DNA of 64,000 bases from positions 1 to 64,000 of the forward strand of contig JACKAH010000005.1 in the NCBI GenBank assembly GCA_020635175.1, in the 5' to 3' direction. The DNA is from Deltaproteobacteria bacterium (GTDB taxonomy: Bacteria; Bdellovibrionota_C; UBA2361; J135). The notes beneath the pieces were generated by a model. That model saw only the letters and a list, made by a program, of their open reading frames with translations, did not search any database and had not been told where the DNA came from. This document shows positions 63,900 to 64,000 of this stretch, one piece after another. The translations under genes and the position numbers were made by a program. How positions within the stretch are numbered: the first letter of the stretch is position 1; each line of letters starts with the position of its first letter.

Positions 63900-64000
63900 T
63901 TAGGCTTGATATTCTGGATCAACTCCGCCAAATCGCGCTTTAAGGTGGGTTACATTTTTAACATATCTTTGTGTAATTTCAGGGAGATATTGCTCAATAT
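63900..64000 (-). CDS. Partial gene at right edge, C-terminal 32 residues
   Basis: An open minus-strand frame runs in from beyond the window and ends IEQYLPEITQRYVKNVTH...FGGVDPEYQA. Too short to assign. It ends about 20 bases before the flagellin promoter. Confidence 0.45.
   Translation of the reverse strand, partial: IEQYLPEITQRYVKNVTHLKARFGGVDPEYQA

Noticed and set aside
1..64000. CRISPR array
   Set aside because: No regularly spaced short repeats; the only tandem repeats are inside the 15879 gene and are protein-coding.

Overview
The window looks like chromosomal DNA of a motile, menaquinone-using bacterium with a diderm-type envelope. Supporting genes are a short flagellin behind a sigma-54-type promoter, mqnC and mqnD of the futalosine menaquinone route, several lipoboxes and signal peptides, and a very large secreted YD/RHS-repeat protein. 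I cannot name a phylum. The backbone is AT-rich (hand count 19 G+C in 60 at 27541-27600). About eight sharply bounded GC-rich islands interrupt it (42/60 at 29041-29100; 39/60 at 1441-1500): ~1.3-2.9, 4.2-4.9, 21.8-22.1, 23.9-26.25, 28.85-30.75, 36.3-36.75, 40.8-42.1 and 46.4-47.9 kb. Apart from an acyl-CoA dehydrogenase, a DUF420-like membrane protein and a trypsin-like lipoprotein, the island genes belong to no family I recognise.

Layout. 0.4-7.5 kb: hypothetical, secreted and membrane proteins. 7.5-15.6 kb: a minus-strand block of four large secreted proteins, two metzincin-type metalloproteases bracketed by two related beta-helix proteins; the protease 3' ends are almost identical DNA. 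15.9-21.8 kb: a Cys/Gly-repeat secreted protein, a GNAT-nitrilase fusion followed by an unusual double-MarR protein, and a GNAT-like protein. 22-26.3 kb: small hypotheticals and a translationally coupled pair of GC-rich secreted paralogues. 26.5-27.5 kb: an intact REP-associated (Y1/HUH) transposase with perfect 19-bp inverted ends beside tRNA-Ala(GGC) and an 18-bp copy of that tRNA's 5' end. 28.8-30.75 kb: the acyl-CoA dehydrogenase island flanked by a 13-bp inverted repeat. 30.9-34.9 kb: mqnD, a CHMI-like isomerase, metG and mqnC. 35-40.5 kb: a JAMM-like protein, a glycosyltransferase-like protein, an SGNH hydrolase and hypotheticals. 42.2-46.3 kb: an ATP-grasp/isoaspartyl-peptidase pair, then trpS with a CBM9-like protein.

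46.4-54.3 kb holds a coupled lipoprotein pair, the 1611-residue YD-repeat protein and two small secreted Cys-rich proteins directly upstream of it. 54.66-59.37 kb is a decayed island bounded by perfect 46-bp direct repeats. It contains remnants of a second REP-type transposase, a kinase-like toxin-like tail and a tRNA-Leu, plus several copies of a GGTACCACCTTC end motif. 59.4-64 kb: a DUF255 thioredoxin-domain protein, a nucleotidyltransferase with a small overlapping partner, another small Cys-rich secreted protein, a palindromic interspersed repeat, and flagellin.

Three themes recur. First, many proteins are exported and rich in cysteine, including a dispersed set of small secreted proteins that end in a Cys-X-Cys strand. 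Second, the GC-rich genes look like imports. Third, REP-type transposition has shaped several junctions. All functions are read from sequence motifs and general family knowledge; no search was run.
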